Notes: generated by a model not told the origin, from the letters alone. 64,000 nt of DNA from Nitrosopumilus zosterae (GCF_025998175.1 NZ_AP026695.1:1494581-1558580); one strand, 5' to 3'. Positions 50,790-59,436 are shown, counted from the first letter of the stretch. Numbers and translations are program-made.

Positions 50790-53072
50790 ATGGCTGAAGT
50801 TAGTACTACTAAAAATTTTAGAGCATTTCTCCATCATTTAGATCGAGAAATTAATGCAACAAAACCCTATAGATATTTAGTAATTGAAGCATTACTCAAT
50901 TCATACCCAAATCCATTATTGAAGAAAAATATTTCAGATTATCTACGAAATAATCTAAAAACAAATGAACCATTTGAACATTATAACATTTGGTCTCAAT
51001 TAACTGATAAGGATGAGTTAATAGTTGAAACTGAAAATGGATTTAAACTTAATATTGAAAACATATCAAATAATGAAAAAAATAGTTTGTTAAAAATTTG
51101 TATGAAAAGAATTTCAAATGTGGACACGGACTATAAACAAAATCTAAAACAACCTCAAGCATTTTCTACACCTAGTATAAATAATTATAATTTAACTCAA
51201 CCAGATAGAAATATTTCCAGAATTGGATACTATTTAGTTCGTTTTAGAAATAACAGTATAAGATATGGTGATTTTACCAAATTAGATAAAATTCAAAAAC
51301 ACAGTTTGAATTTGTCCAGAAATAAAATGAAACATTTCAAAATTAATGATAATAATAGAAATCTAGCAATTCTGTACGATACCAAAGCAAGTCAAATTAG
51401 AATTTGGGGAAGGGCTGAAATGGTACAAAAGTCACAATTTTCTCATACAACACCAAATATTACATTTAAAAATTTTGAACCACTTTTACAAAAAGATGGA
51501 ATAATTATTCCAAAATGGCTTTTACAACATGATAAGAGAGAATCTATGTTTGGAAATAAACCTATTCTAGTAATTAATAAAAATGATTTTGATCGAATAT
51601 TAAATTCTGCTGTGGAACAAGAAGATCTTTTTCCAACAGACAATACTTCTGATTCAGATCAATCAAGAAAAACAAATATAGAAAATTCTAAAGATGGTAA
51701 AGCAGTTACTTCAGAATCACAAATGAATGATTCAACTGCAAATGTGTTTGAAGATGGAGATGGTAATGAGTTTATAGAACAAATAAAACATTTAGAAAAT
51801 ATACCATTAGAAATACCTAATAAAGAAGTATTAGAGAATGGTATTAAAGAAATTCAAAAAAGTCTTTTAATTGACTCAAAAACAATAAAAGAAATTGTTA
51901 TTCATTTAACTAGCGGACGTAATATTTTACTTGCAGGCCCTGTAGGAACTGGAAAAACACATCTTTCTAAATTAATTCCTAAAATATTTTGGCAAAAAGA
52001 AGGAAAAGGATTCGATGTTAAAGTATACACTGCATCAAATGAATGGAATGTAAGTGATGTAATTGGAGGAATTGTGCCACGTATGCAAAACGGAAAACCA
52101 ATAGTGAAAATTCAACGTGGTTGTGTTACTGATACAATTAAACGAAATTGGGACAATAAAATTTTTGGGAATCAATCTCCATTTCGTGGAACATGGTTAA
52201 TAATCGATGAATTTAATCGTGCTGATATTGACAAATCATTTGGGCAATTATTTACATCGCTAGAATCAAAAGTTCTTCGTGTACTTGATGATAAAAACCC
52301 CACATTAATTGAAATGCAAATCCCTCTCGATTATAGGATAATAGGAACACTAAATACATCAGACAAGCATTATTTATTCAAATTATCTGATGCATTAAAA
52401 AGAAGATTTGCATATATTGAAGTAAAAACACCATTACGAAAGGATGCTGAACATGAAATTTATTTTGCGCTATCAAGAGCACTTGATGAACTTCCTTCTG
52501 ATGTTTCATCATTAATACAATTAAATTCAAATGAAGAGAAAGTTAGCAACGAACAATCCAATAATCAATTATATTTGGCAATAAGAAGTGCATATGAAAT
52601 TCTATCGTTTGTTAGAATTATAAAAGATATGGGAACAGCAATTCTAAAATCAATTTATCAATCTATGTTGATTGGAACACAAATCAGCGGATATGACAAT
52701 TCCATTTTAGACATATCCTTATGTGGAATTATAATACCACAATTAGAAAAAATTGAAGCTACAAATATTGAAGTTTTGTTACAATTTTGTTTTGATGATG
52801 TACATAGTTTCTTCCATAGAAAATATGATGGTACAGATGATGAAGATCGACAAAAATATGTAGAAGAATTTGAATTTTATTTGAAATATCTTCAAATCTC
52901 AGAGATTGAAAAATTAAAACAAGGTTTTTCAAGAAAAAACCTATCAAAAGAAAATTGGGATAGGATATTAGATAAATGGAGAATACAAAAATCAAAAAAT
53001 CAAATTCCAAAAGATCTACCGTTATTTAGAGATGCGTTAAAAGAACTGAAAAAAACATTTGAATTTTTATGA
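50790..53072 (+). CDS. McrB-like AAA+ motor of a type IV restriction-like system
   Basis: A 760-residue protein. An N-terminal helical region (residues 1-110, RYLVIEALLNSYPNP) looks like a DNA-binding winged helix; residues 140-270 form a beta-rich domain of unknown kind; AAA+ core from about 360 with Walker A AGPVGTGKTH (about 382-391), Walker B IIDEFNRAD (about 468-475) and the McrB-type NTSD motif (about 521) followed by LKRRFAYIEV. McrB proteins use GTP to drive a nuclease. The stop overlaps the nuclease start by 4 nt. Base composition is more AT-rich than the neighbours. Could also be a MoxR-like chaperone. Confidence 0.75.
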   Translation: MAEVSTTKNFRAFLHHLDREINATKPYRYLVIEALLNSYPNPLLKKNISDYLRNNLKTNEPFEHYNIWSQLTDKDELIVETENGFKLNIENISNNEKNSLLKICMKRISNVDTDYKQNLKQPQAFSTPSINNYNLTQPDRNISRIGYYLVRFRNNSIRYGDFTKLDKIQKHSLNLSRNKMKHFKINDNNRNLAILYDTKASQIRIWGRAEMVQKSQFSHTTPNITFKNFEPLLQKDGIIIPKWLLQHDKRESMFGNKPILVINKNDFDRILNSAVEQEDLFPTDNTSDSDQSRKTNIENSKDGKAVTSESQMNDSTANVFEDGDGNEFIEQIKHLENIPLEIPNKEVLENGIKEIQKSLLIDSKTIKEIVIHLTSGRNILLAGPVGTGKTHLSKLIPKIFWQKEGKGFDVKVYTASNEWNVSDVIGGIVPRMQNGKPIVKIQRGCVTDTIKRNWDNKIFGNQSPFRGTWLIIDEFNRADIDKSFGQLFTSLESKVLRVLDDKNPTLIEMQIPLDYRIIGTLNTSDKHYLFKLSDALKRRFAYIEVKTPLRKDAEHEIYFALSRALDELPSDVSSLIQLNSNEEKVSNEQSNNQLYLAIRSAYEILSFVRIIKDMGTAILKSIYQSMLIGTQISGYDNSILDISLCGIIIPQLEKIEATNIEVLLQFCFDDVHSFFHRKYDGTDDEDRQKYVEEFEFYLKYLQISEIEKLKQGFSRKNLSKENWDRILDKWRIQKSKNQIPKDLPLFRDALKELKKTFEFL

Positions 53073-54628
53073 ACAGATTAGAAATAATTAAAGAAATTCA
53101 TGATTTAACAATAAAAGAAAAGAAAAAGAAAATTCGTGAACAAATTAGAGGTAGATTAATTAATAAAAATTTCATAAATTCAGAAAAATCATTTTTTGAC
53201 GAGTGGGGCAAATCTGAAAACAAAGTTACAGGAGAACAATGGCATCAATTTGTAAGATTAGCAACAAATTTTGATGAATTTATGTATATGTTTCAAAGAG
53301 TGAATTGTCTTGTATCACGTTATAGAAAATCCACAGATGGGTATTTTAAAGCAAAATTTCAATCAGGGATAGCTGAATTACCGGATAGATCTTCAGAATT
53401 ACAACAGATTTTTACTTTTAGTCGAGAATATTTTGAAATATATAAAAAAATTATTAATCGAATGAATTTTGGACAAAATAAAATTGATTTTACTGGAGCA
53501 ATTAGAGGGAAAATAAATTGGAGTGAAACAATAAAAAATTCATATACAAATTTTCCTTCATCGTTTAAAACTTATGAATGGAAAAGAAAATTTGATGTGC
53601 CAGAGAATGTATTATTGGTTTGGATTTGTATTTGGTTAAATAAACAAATTGAAAAATTATTACAAGAAAATTTTAAAGATCCATTAGATTTTGATGAAAT
53701 AAAAAAATTAAAAGAAATATCTCTTAATTGTAAAAAAATTATTAAGTTTTTTCCATTTCAAGAAGTAATACAAACGGTAAGAGATAACTTTAGTTTAGAT
53801 ATAAAAAGTAAAAAAATACATGTGTTAGAATTAGAAATTAAAAATAGAATTAAAGAGGGACATATAGAAAATGAATCCTATTCAAAACTTCTAAAATGGT
53901 TTAGAAAAGTTAAAGGATTTAATTTTCCAAATATAAGAAAGAAAGACAGATCAGGTAAATTTCTTCGTGAAGCAACTAAAAATATTGATGAAATGTATGA
54001 AATATGGATATTTTTTGAGATATTGCATTATTTTACTAAATATGTAGATGTGAAACTTGAATTAAATTCAATGCCTCACTTCCTTCAATTTACTCTAAAT
54101 CATCAGGAAGTGAAATTATATTATGAAAAAACTTTTGTTGAAGATGAAAGTTTTGCATGGGTAAATACACATGAGCCAGATTTTACAATTCAAACAAACC
54201 AAGAAATAATTGGCGTATTAGACGCAAAGAATTATAATTTTCCAGATGAAGATGCACCAAAAAACAAAATCTTAGCATACATGACTAATTTAGGAACTGG
54301 TTATGGCGGTATAATATGGCCTAAAGATTCAATGGAGTATATTTTTCCTAGAAATAATAAATCAGATTCTACAAAATATCATAAAAATCTCAAACTTGTG
54401 TTTTATTCATTAAATCCTAATACCATTATGAATCAAACAAATATTCTAGAAACAGTTTTAGAAAAAATTTATTTGGAAATTAGAAATAGATTAGAATCTG
54501 CAACAAAATGTCCAAAATGTGGAATAGTTGCAATAGGTAATTCAGAGATAGAACGATTATTTGGATACAGAAAAATGGGTGAAATCACCAGAGTTCAGTC
54601 ATGGTGTAGAGAGTGCAGAAGTTTATAA
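53069..54628 (+). CDS. McrC-like nuclease with C-terminal zinc knuckle
   Basis: A 519-residue protein co-translated with the motor. Its last third has EPDFTIQTNQEIIGVLDAKNYNF (about residues 369-390): a PD...DAK pair that fits a PD-(D/E)XK active site as in McrC and DUF2357 nucleases. A C-terminal CPKCG ... CRECR (about 480-517) adds a zinc finger not found in E. coli McrC. The N-terminal 300 residues are helical and unlike known McrC. The call rests on motif and gene order, so it is tentative. Confidence 0.65.
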   Translation: MNRLEIIKEIHDLTIKEKKKKIREQIRGRLINKNFINSEKSFFDEWGKSENKVTGEQWHQFVRLATNFDEFMYMFQRVNCLVSRYRKSTDGYFKAKFQSGIAELPDRSSELQQIFTFSREYFEIYKKIINRMNFGQNKIDFTGAIRGKINWSETIKNSYTNFPSSFKTYEWKRKFDVPENVLLVWICIWLNKQIEKLLQENFKDPLDFDEIKKLKEISLNCKKIIKFFPFQEVIQTVRDNFSLDIKSKKIHVLELEIKNRIKEGHIENESYSKLLKWFRKVKGFNFPNIRKKDRSGKFLREATKNIDEMYEIWIFFEILHYFTKYVDVKLELNSMPHFLQFTLNHQEVKLYYEKTFVEDESFAWVNTHEPDFTIQTNQEIIGVLDAKNYNFPDEDAPKNKILAYMTNLGTGYGGIIWPKDSMEYIFPRNNKSDSTKYHKNLKLVFYSLNPNTIMNQTNILETVLEKIYLEIRNRLESATKCPKCGIVAIGNSEIERLFGYRKMGEITRVQSWCRECRSL

Positions 54629-55059
54629 TTCAAATTATTGTATAATGAGATTAAAAAAATGAAATTTCAATTAACAAGAACCTCATTACTATCTCTTCTG
54701 CAACAGATAAGGTACCACTAAAATCCAAAATTACATCTTTTATTTTCTGGAATTTTACATTTTTTTAAACTCTGCTTTTTTTCAGGTTTGATATTAGAGA
54801 GAATTTACATTCTATAAAATATTAGGTTTAGTTACGCATAATTTTTACGTTTGAGTATTTGTTGTGTAAAAAGTGTTCAAAATGAAAAAATTGGCTAAAG
54901 AAAATTGTATATAATAATCTTAAATAGAATAAAGATATAGATTATTGTTTAGAGATCACCTATTTGTTAAAACTTTATGAGAGAATCAATTCACACATAA
55001 AACTGATAGTACAAAGCAGTTACAAACCGTAAAAGATTTGTCAATAATACTAAAGGTTG
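54629..55059. other. Intergenic region of about 430 bp
   Basis: Very AT-rich, no supported ORF, tRNA, or long inverted repeat. Possibly promoter of nothing seen; may be element junk. Confidence 0.5.
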
Positions 55060-55365
55060 TCAATTCGGAAGTTGTTCATTTTGTATATTCAAAGGAAGAT
55101 CCAAGGGAGTAAGTTCATGTTTGATTGTTCTAATTTCATATATACAATTTTGTAGTATTTGTTCCAATTGTTCTAGTTTTTTGTAATGTTCTTTTCTTAA
55201 TTTACGGCGTGTTTCTTCAGATTTGTAGACATTATAATCTGTGTTGAATCTATGTCCACACTTACTACATTGCCCATCACTTCGTCTACAAGGGAATATC
55301 CATGCACATACAGGACATTGAACATTTCGTTTTTGTCTATCAAGATGATACCACATTCCACCCAT
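55060..55365 (-). CDS. Zinc-ribbon protein with coiled-coil tail
   Basis: 101 residues. MWYHLDRQKRNVQCPVCAWIFPCRRSDGQCSKCGHRF gives CxxC, C, CxxC zinc ligands; the rest is a basic helix (SEETRRKLRKEHYKKLEQLEQIL). Probably nucleic-acid binding. ATG at 55365. Part of the accessory island; role unknown. Confidence 0.55.
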   Translation of the reverse strand: MGGMWYHLDRQKRNVQCPVCAWIFPCRRSDGQCSKCGHRFNTDYNVYKSEETRRKLRKEHYKKLEQLEQILQNCIYEIRTIKHELTPLDLPLNIQNEQLPN

Positions 55366-55555
55366 GATAAAGATAACAATATAATAATTAAAAAATATTA
55401 CTATATAACAAAAAATGGCAAATATTAAACTAATAAAAATATTATTATCTACCTAAGAATGTTTTTCATGCCTAATTAAAGATAAAAATTTAGTTATACA
55501 CCTAACAAAGCGACAAACAGAGAATTTTTAAGCAAGGAAGAAGAGTAATAGTAAA

Positions 55556-55630
55556 GTGAGACCGGAGGGAATTTCGCCCTCAACTAATCCTCCGTCAATG
55601 GATTGCTTTGTAATTAAGCTACGGCCTCAC
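55556..55630 (-). ncRNA. tRNA-like cloverleaf RNA (non-canonical)
   Basis: Read on the minus strand, 75 nt fold with no mismatch: 9-bp acceptor-like helix (GTGAGGCCG/CGGTCTCAC, one G-U), 2-nt connector, 4-bp D-like stem GCTT/AAGC with 7-nt loop, 5-bp anticodon-like stem AATCC/GGATT with 9-nt loop ATTGACGGA, 4-nt variable loop, 5-bp T-like stem GAGGG/CCCTC with 7-nt loop CGAAATT, directly abutting the acceptor as in tRNAs. The G-U pair would be A-C on the plus strand, so the minus strand is favoured. The D loop lacks GG and the T loop lacks TTC; CCA is not encoded. A TATA box (TTTATATA, about 55655-55665 reversed) lies about 30 nt upstream. Not a normal tRNA. Confidence 0.6.
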
Positions 55631-55654
55631 TTTATTCTCACTTAACTAGTATTT

Positions 55655-55665
55655 ATGTATATAAA
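55655..55665 (-). promoter_or_regulatory. TATA box for the cloverleaf RNA
   Basis: Minus strand TTTATATACAT lies 25-35 nt upstream of the 5' end of the cloverleaf, the normal archaeal distance. Confidence 0.5.
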
Positions 55666-55825
55666 TTAAAAGAATGATCGTATATTTTAGCAAATTAATG
55701 AATTTAGGCATAAAATTTACTTGAAAAATGAAAAACATCATAAATAATCTGATCGACAATGTTTTATGTATGAAGAATATAATATGTATTGGAGGATAAA
55801 GTAAGAATAAATTACAAACCAAGAA

Positions 55826-56947
55826 ATGAGTGAAAAAAAAGAAAAATCAAACCCCAAAATGGGAAAACGCTCTAAAGAGCATTTATTTCCGCGTGACACG
55901 TTAAAACGATCCTTAAACGTATCACACGCAATATGGGAACAGAATGGTGGGAATCCTTTCAACATTTTAGACTTAGCACCACAAGTAGGGTACTCACCAA
56001 ATAGTAGTGGATTTCGAGTATTATTAGCATCGTCATTCAGATACGGATTAACGGAAGGCAGTCACATTACTAAAATTATTTCACTTACAAATCTAGGCAA
56101 ATCTATTGTAGCACCATTAGAACAAACAGATGTTGGAAGTATGTTACGACAGGCTTTGTTACATAACGATTTGTTTGCAAAAGTATACAAACATTTTGAC
56201 GGAAAACCCATACCAAAAAAAGAAGTTCTTCGAAATACGCTAGTACATGATCCTTCAATGGGCGGATTTGGGATTCCAAGAGAAGATGTAGAGTCATTCA
56301 TAGACATATTCATACAAAATATAATAGATTATAATTTAGAACAAGATATTCGTGGTACAAATTATTTAAGATTAGACAAACTCAGTACGTCAAACAATAT
56401 AGAAAGTGAAGATAAAGACATGCAAGATGTAGAATTTGAAGAAGAAGATGAAGAAAACAAAGAACAAAAACCAATAATTAAAGAACAGAAATTATCAGAA
56501 ACAGAAACACCAAAAGTATTCATCTCACATAGCAAAAACAAGAAAATTTTAGAGCAAATTAAACAAATGTTACAGTTTGGAAAATTCGAATATGAGATTG
56601 CAATAGAAACAGAAACAACAGCTATTCCAATTCCTGAAAAAATTTTTGGTTTGATGCGAGAATGCACTTGTGCAGTGATAAATGTAAGTGCTGATGAATC
56701 AGAGAGAAAAGAAGATGGGAGTTATGGAGTAAATCCAAATGTCTTAATAGAAATAGGAGCAGCATTTCTAAGATATGATAAAAGAGTAATTTTATTGGTA
56801 GATAAAAAGGTAAAACTTCCCAGCAATTTACAAGGATTGTATCAAACATATTATGAAGGTAATGAGTTAAGTTGGGACACAGCTATGAAATTACAAGAAT
56901 CATTGTCAAAGTTCAGAGACAATAAAACTAATGCAAAGATTGAATGA
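55826..56947 (+). CDS. TIR-like nucleotide-binding effector with N-terminal winged-helix region
   Basis: A 373-residue protein. The C-terminal third (from about 228) reads TPKVFISHSKNKKILEQIKQML, CAVINVSADESE, and NPNVLIEIGAAFLRYDKRVILLVDK: strand I, the late conserved Glu (IEIGA) and the strand after it, as in the TIR-like nucleotide-binding family (PF10137-like) linked with NAD-degrading defence proteins. The N-terminal 190 residues look like two helical winged-helix units (RDTLKRSLNVSHAIW ... GFRVLLASSFRYGLTEG) as in DUF5343-type proteins; an acidic linker (EEEDEENKEQ) joins them. Likely a defence effector; NADase activity is inferred. Confidence 0.7.
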   Translation: MSEKKEKSNPKMGKRSKEHLFPRDTLKRSLNVSHAIWEQNGGNPFNILDLAPQVGYSPNSSGFRVLLASSFRYGLTEGSHITKIISLTNLGKSIVAPLEQTDVGSMLRQALLHNDLFAKVYKHFDGKPIPKKEVLRNTLVHDPSMGGFGIPREDVESFIDIFIQNIIDYNLEQDIRGTNYLRLDKLSTSNNIESEDKDMQDVEFEEEDEENKEQKPIIKEQKLSETETPKVFISHSKNKKILEQIKQMLQFGKFEYEIAIETETTAIPIPEKIFGLMRECTCAVINVSADESERKEDGSYGVNPNVLIEIGAAFLRYDKRVILLVDKKVKLPSNLQGLYQTYYEGNELSWDTAMKLQESLSKFRDNKTNAKIE

Positions 56948-56995
56948 AAAAAGTAAATCACATACGTAATCGAAAAAGAGATGCCACATACCGTA

Positions 56996-58345
56996 TCAAT
57001 TCATCATTATACCTTTAATTTTTCTTTGAAAATCTTTCTGGGTTCTTTTTCCATACCATTTCTTCAAGGTTTCAGTGCCTTCATGTGACATTTCAGCAAC
57101 CAGATTGTAATTGTAATCAGTTGCAATAAGCCACATTTGGATTCCAAAATGCCTAAAACCGTAATTGGCTCTGAAATAAAGTCCAAAATCTGATTTTTTA
57201 AAACCTATCATAGACAGGATTTTTTTGAAAAACTTGTTATCCCTAGCTACCGAACTAGTCAAAATTTTATCATATGTTTTAAATTCAAATTTAGTATCAT
57301 TATCTTCCCAAAACAGATATTTTTTTCCTTGTGATACTCGTGTATTGTAAAATTGTTCTAATGGTTCAACAAATTCAGGATCCAAAATGTATTTATCAAA
57401 ATCATCATGGGTTTTGTTTTCATGGACTTCAATGTGACATATTCTTCTAACGTAAGTGTAGATCTTATCACCTCTAAATTTTGCATATGATATAACTTTT
57501 TCATCAGTTAATTTTACACCATCTGTGCCTTCTACATATTCAACTATCTGGTCAATGAAATCCATTTTTGCCAATTCAATCAAGTAAACTGTAGAGGGTC
57601 GAACAAAAGTCCATGTCTTGACGCCAAATTTTAGATAATCTTCAATAGAGTAATGTTTTAACAGTAATTTTTTTGCTTGTACAATTTGTTCTGGTGTGAT
57701 ATGCAAGTCTGAGGATTTTTCTTTTGGTTTTTGTCCACTAATTCTTAATTTGATTCCCTCATCTTTGCTAATTTCTATCCCCAATCCATATTTTAGAGCG
57801 TGTCTTATTGCCTGTCTGTTTGACCAGCTAGGTTCACCATCAACAACATCATAATTGGCAACATCTATCAATGCATTAACCATATTTGGAATGATTTCTT
57901 TCCAATTTTCTTTGGTAATGTTATCAGGATGTATTTTGAATTTGGGTGTTACAAAACCCAATACAATTCTGGCAAATCGTGTCTGATTTTTATATTCAAA
58001 TTTTGAATGATTGTTTCTAGTCCAATTTTTGAATAATTCAGTCTTGAAAATTTCATATTCTGAGCGTAACTGTTTTTGAATTGTGACAATTGTGTTTTTT
58101 TGCCCTGTTAATTGGTAATAGTTGGATCCAGCAACTTTGACAATTAATCCTTCATTTCGCATTGGATATAGATGATTTCTTGAAAATGCTTCTCTTGTTT
58201 GATGAAAGTGTTTTGATAATTCAGTAGGGGTATGTGGTTTTTTTAGAATTTTTAAAATTTCATTTCTAATATCGGCTTTTGAGATTATTACTCTACTCTT
58301 TCTTGAATGAGTAAGAGGAATTTTTGTACTTAGATCACTGTACAA
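56996..58345 (-). CDS. Divergent tyrosine recombinase/integrase
   Basis: A 449-residue protein. An N-terminal winged helix (EILKILKKPHTPTELSKHFH), a SAM-like helical middle and a C-terminal catalytic region with YGFRHFGIQMW (box II Arg, about residue 398), MSHEG (His, about 421) and WYGKRTQ (Tyr, about 431) that match the R...H...Y of tyrosine recombinases; the His of HxxR is not kept. An earlier VRRICHIEV may hold Arg I. TTG start at 58345. It makes the island look like an integrated element. Attachment sites are not found. Confidence 0.65.
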   Translation of the reverse strand: MYSDLSTKIPLTHSRKSRVIISKADIRNEILKILKKPHTPTELSKHFHQTREAFSRNHLYPMRNEGLIVKVAGSNYYQLTGQKNTIVTIQKQLRSEYEIFKTELFKNWTRNNHSKFEYKNQTRFARIVLGFVTPKFKIHPDNITKENWKEIIPNMVNALIDVANYDVVDGEPSWSNRQAIRHALKYGLGIEISKDEGIKLRISGQKPKEKSSDLHITPEQIVQAKKLLLKHYSIEDYLKFGVKTWTFVRPSTVYLIELAKMDFIDQIVEYVEGTDGVKLTDEKVISYAKFRGDKIYTYVRRICHIEVHENKTHDDFDKYILDPEFVEPLEQFYNTRVSQGKKYLFWEDNDTKFEFKTYDKILTSSVARDNKFFKKILSMIGFKKSDFGLYFRANYGFRHFGIQMWLIATDYNYNLVAEMSHEGTETLKKWYGKRTQKDFQRKIKGIMMN

Positions 58346-58370
58346 TCATCCCAACCCCTACTAGTGGGAC

Positions 58371-58384
58371 TGAGATTAATCTCA
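58371..58384. promoter_or_regulatory. 14-bp perfect palindrome upstream of the integrase
   Basis: TGAGATTAATCTCA starts 26 nt upstream of the integrase start codon, overlapping the expected core promoter. Candidate operator. Confidence 0.4.
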
Positions 58385-58568
58385 TAATTGTATATGAAAA
58401 GATTTTGACTCTTTCCCACTTGTTTTCTCAACAAAAAATGATAATCATGCAAGTTTTAAAATCTTACTGAAAAACGGTATCAGCAAAATGATAATCAGGC
58501 ATCAATATAGGTAAAATTTGTAGAAATCGGTCAACGTATTACTTGATTCAAAACTTTCATGGAATCAG

Positions 58569-58791
58569 TGTCCGACAGTAGGAAGCCAAAATGAATTTGT
58601 TGAGAAAACATAGGGAATCCATACCATCGGACATTATTTTCATGACTTCATTTCTATAAAAAATGATGGATCATGTCATTTGACATGAAAAAGGCAATAT
58701 CATGAGGCTTTCATTTTTTGAAAATGGTTTCCATTTTCATTTTTTCAAGTGTATGAACTATTTTGTGAGTTCACATTTTTCATTTGAATGA
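58569..58791. repeat. Cluster of inverted repeats beside the integrase
   Basis: Within 223 bp: TGTCCGA (58569-58575) and TCGGACA (58627-58633); TCATGTCA TT TGACATGA (58671-58688); TGAAAATGG TTT CCATTTTCA (58719-58739); TGAACT 8 nt AGTTCA (58754-58773); TCATT TG AATGA (58780-58791). No ORF lies here. Such density suggests recombination site, origin or regulatory region of a mobile element. Confidence 0.55.
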
Positions 58792-58921
58792 GCGTGTAAT
58801 AATAAAAAATGATTATTTTTCAAAAGTGTGGGCTCATGAAAAAAATGGTTACAAAATGGAACGTAAAATGAGATTTTTGGTACATTTAATGGAGTGAAAA
58901 AACGTGGGAATGAAATATTTC

Positions 58922-58933
58922 GTGAACATTCAC
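58922..58933. repeat. Short inverted repeat GTGAA CA TTCAC
   Basis: A perfect 12-bp inverted repeat in the same non-coding region, 122 nt before the gene at 59055. Confidence 0.3.
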
Positions 58934-58963
58934 AAATGAAATCATTTTGTTAACATCACGCTA

Positions 58964-58988
58964 TATGTCACGTTTTATGTCACGTTTT
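58964..58988 (+). repeat. Tandem 12-bp repeat before the 59.05-kb gene
   Basis: TATGTCACGTTT occurs twice in tandem with a 12-bp period, about 67 nt upstream of the start of the zinc-ribbon gene. May be a binding site; it shares TGTCA with other sites in the window. Confidence 0.35.
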
Positions 58989-59054
58989 GTGCCTAAAAGA
59001 CAGCAAAAAAGTGTTTCCAGAAACTATTATACATAAATAAAAAATATAATTATC

Positions 59055-59411
59055 ATGGAAGTTTTTGACGGCAAAAAAGCTGCACAGGATTACATGTCAA
59101 AACATACTTTGGCGTTTTCAACTCCAGAACTAACTCTAATGAGATTTGCATTTTGGTTAGGTGATTCAGTACCAGATCCAAAAAACGAAGGAAAGGGAAT
59201 TCCAAGAATGATGACATATTTGACTGAACAAGATTTTCAACCAGTACTTATTGATGATGATAAATACGAACCATCTGGTGCAGTTAGAAGTTCAGCAAGT
59301 GTTGGAAATGCGTACAAGGAAGTAAAAACAGATGGAAAGTTTTGTTCAGAATGCGGTACTAGTCTATCTGCTACGGCAAAGTTCTGTCCAGAATGCGGTA
59401 CAACACAATAA
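59055..59411 (+). CDS. Zinc-ribbon protein (118 aa)
   Basis: N-terminal helical part (MEVFDGKKAAQDYMSKHTLA ... LMRFAFWLGDSVPDP) and a C-terminal zinc ribbon FCSECGTSLSATAKFCPECGT. The next two-gene group carries the same kind of ribbon. Cytoplasmic; role unknown. TATA box about 26 nt upstream (ACATAAATAAAAAATA). Confidence 0.6.
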   Translation: MEVFDGKKAAQDYMSKHTLAFSTPELTLMRFAFWLGDSVPDPKNEGKGIPRMMTYLTEQDFQPVLIDDDKYEPSGAVRSSASVGNAYKEVKTDGKFCSECGTSLSATAKFCPECGTTQ

Positions 59412-59436
59412 ACAGAAAATAATTTTTTGACTAGTT

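Larger units (their letters stand above)
55366..55825. other. Intergenic region holding the cloverleaf RNA
   Basis: No protein gene is seen. It contains the tRNA-like cloverleaf at 55556-55630 with its TATA box. Confidence 0.6.

Noticed and set aside
55556-55630. Normal tRNA on the plus strand
   Set aside because: On the plus strand the connector positions are inverted and one acceptor pair becomes A-C, so the tRNA topology only works on the minus strand.
58346-59054. Attachment site from tRNA integration
   Set aside because: No fragment of a tRNA 3' end and no matching direct repeat at the other side of the island were found by eye.
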